32,903 bases of DNA, from positions 1 to 32,903 of the forward strand of contig CAMHSB010000022.1 of NCBI GenBank assembly GCA_946187695.1, read 5' to 3'. Position 1 is the first letter of the stretch. Each line of letters starts with the position of its first letter. Origin of the DNA: an uncultured Bacteroidales bacterium. Lineage in GTDB: Bacteria > Bacteroidota > Bacteroidia > Bacteroidales > Paludibacteraceae. The notes beneath the pieces are model-generated. The model did not search any database. It had not been told where the DNA came from and saw nothing but the letters and a program-made list of their open reading frames with translations. This document shows, piece by piece, positions 31,634-32,903 of the stretch. The translations under genes were made by a program, and so were the position numbers.

Positions 31634-32903
31634 ATGAAAAAAATCTATTTTGTTCTTGCCTTATTGGCATTTTCTACGAGTACTGTTTTTGCTCAATTTA
31701 TGGTTTGGCGGAATGGTCAAGTTTTGTATGAATATGAGCGCCCGGTAGATAGTATTACGTTTATCCATGACAGAGATCATAGTGTATATGATTTCTCTAC
31801 CATTGAGCACGTGCAAGAGCGTATAAGCGGGTTGTATTACCAATTTGCACGAGATAAGAGTTACCGCAACCGTTTGGCTTGCGGCTATCAAGGATTAAAC
31901 ACGGATATTGAATATAATTACCGCGGCTACTCCAATGAGAATACGGCGATTGCAACGCAATACGCCATGACAGCCGAAGGTACACCAGAATTATCAGCCA
32001 TTAATCGTAACGACCCATGGAATGCTTTGACTACATTAGTTCATGAGTCAGGTTTAGTGATAGACGGTATTCGTCAGCATTGCGATACCACAGATGAACA
32101 ATTTGCCTATGCTTTAGGAGAAGCACTGACCTTGCGCTCATTCGGATATTTAGAGATGATTAAATTGTGGGGAGATATTCCTATGGATTATTTGGAGCCG
32201 TATCAGAATTTAGCTCTTCCTTATGTTATAACGCCTAAAGTGGACCGAAACATAGTATTTGAGCGCATTCGTACGGATCTGAAGCGAGCCGCTGAACTGA
32301 TGCCTTGGTCGGAGAATTGTCCTAATATAGGCACTTTGGGCACGCCGCGTTTATACACGGACTGGTATGTGCTTAATGAAAATAACTACGGACTTTATAT
32401 GGAAAATCAATCCACTCCGAGGAATTACACCGGTCGCCCCAGTAAAGCTGCCGCTTTGGCGCTCTTGGCGCGCGCTGATTTGATGTACGCAGGTAAAGCC
32501 ATGAGACCCGACAACTGGATTGTAGGCGGAGGTAGTAGTTATTCCGTACAATACAATATCAAGAATGCAGTTAAACGGCAACAAATCTATCAAGAAGTAT
32601 TATGGGCTTGCGCGCAAATCATTGAGCACGAACCCTATAAATTGCAAGCTAACTACGAAGATATTTTCAAAAAAATATGTGCTGACGAAACCTCCTATGC
32701 GCAATCCGAAGTGATATGGGAAATTCCTTTTGCTAACGGTATCCGCGGCCAGTTTATGAACTATAATATGGTACGTGTCGATGCACAAGCGCTTGGTCGT
32801 TTCGTCAACACATTAACTAGTACAAAATGCAACTCTGTACAAGTAGTAGTTCCTACCTTCTACTATGATTTCGAATCAGGAGATAAACGCCGAGACATTA
32901 CCG
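31634..32903 (+). CDS. SusD/RagB-like nutrient-binding protein, 5' part (3' end outside window)
   Basis: The frame opens with ATG at 31634 and stays open to the window edge (423 codons). A signal peptide MKKIYFVLALLAFSTSTVFA is followed by Gln, not Cys, so no lipobox is seen. SusD-family features are GEALTLRSFGYLEMIKLWGDIPM, the helix DLKRAAELMPW, GRPSKAAALALLARADLMYAG and later EVIWEIPFANG. SusD proteins bind glycans or other polymers at the surface beside a SusC barrel. No SusC gene precedes this one; a SusC could follow beyond the edge, or the gene may be an orphan. Base composition is AT-rich like its upstream neighbour. The start lies 4 bases after the upstream stop. Confidence 0.85.
   Translation, partial: MKKIYFVLALLAFSTSTVFAQFMVWRNGQVLYEYERPVDSITFIHDRDHSVYDFSTIEHVQERISGLYYQFARDKSYRNRLACGYQGLNTDIEYNYRGYSNENTAIATQYAMTAEGTPELSAINRNDPWNALTTLVHESGLVIDGIRQHCDTTDEQFAYALGEALTLRSFGYLEMIKLWGDIPMDYLEPYQNLALPYVITPKVDRNIVFERIRTDLKRAAELMPWSENCPNIGTLGTPRLYTDWYVLNENNYGLYMENQSTPRNYTGRPSKAAALALLARADLMYAGKAMRPDNWIVGGGSSYSVQYNIKNAVKRQQIYQEVLWACAQIIEHEPYKLQANYEDIFKKICADETSYAQSEVIWEIPFANGIRGQFMNYNMVRVDAQALGRFVNTLTSTKCNSVQVVVPTFYYDFESGDKRRDIT

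Overview
The window looks like a chromosomal segment of a Bacteroidales bacterium with a moderately high GC content. Five things point there: promoters of the Bacteroidota type (TTG or TTTG at -33, TAnnTTTG at -7), the type IX secretion (T9SS) translocon protein SprA, a TamL-type outer-membrane lipoprotein, SusD-like and TonB-dependent uptake proteins, and the Bacteroidetes families DUF4301 and DUF5020. A family in or near Paludibacteraceae is possible but is only a guess. Gene density is very high and no gap exceeds 300 bases.

Layout. 1-1925 (+): the 3' part of a SulP anion transporter, then a reverse rubrerythrin. 1992-10502 (-): one tight operon, in transcription order tamL, rnhB, sppA, lpxK, an msbA-like ABC exporter and mnmA, mostly with overlaps or gaps of a few bases; much of it is envelope biogenesis. 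10581-11342 (+): a SpoU/TrmH-family RNA methyltransferase, divergent from tamL and convergent with thrS (11363-13192, -). 13294-20641 (+): an apparent operon of a secreted S1/P1 nuclease, a TonB-dependent receptor, an OB-fold/choice-of-anchor-J lipoprotein, a secreted triple OB-fold protein and a DUF5020 Tsx-like barrel. I read it as a candidate system for scavenging extracellular nucleic acids or nucleosides. 20689-30957 (-): ruvA, sprA, a NadR-like kinase and a DUF4301 gene, ending at a bidirectional terminator shared with the previous operon. 31141-32903 (+): an AT-richer pair, a small T9SS cargo protein and a SusD-like protein cut by the window end.

The most unusual signal is a layer of short tandem repeats laid over these housekeeping genes. 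At least eight loci carry arrays with exactly 7-bp periodicity. The heptamer differs between most loci. The arrays lie at gene junctions (lpxK/ABC, ABC/mnmA, sprA/nadR-like, DUF4301 3' end) or in frame inside genes (twice in the RNA methyltransferase, once each in ruvA and the NadR-like gene). A separate 16-bp repeat lies between rubrerythrin and mnmA and also inside mnmA. Every unit can fold into a mini-hairpin with a GNA triloop and a conserved A-G mismatch, with compensatory changes between units. A shortened relative sits in frame in both ruvA and sprA as an identical 22-bp element. Other points are a threonyl-tRNA synthetase with most of its TGS domain missing and divergent promoters that share -33 sequence.
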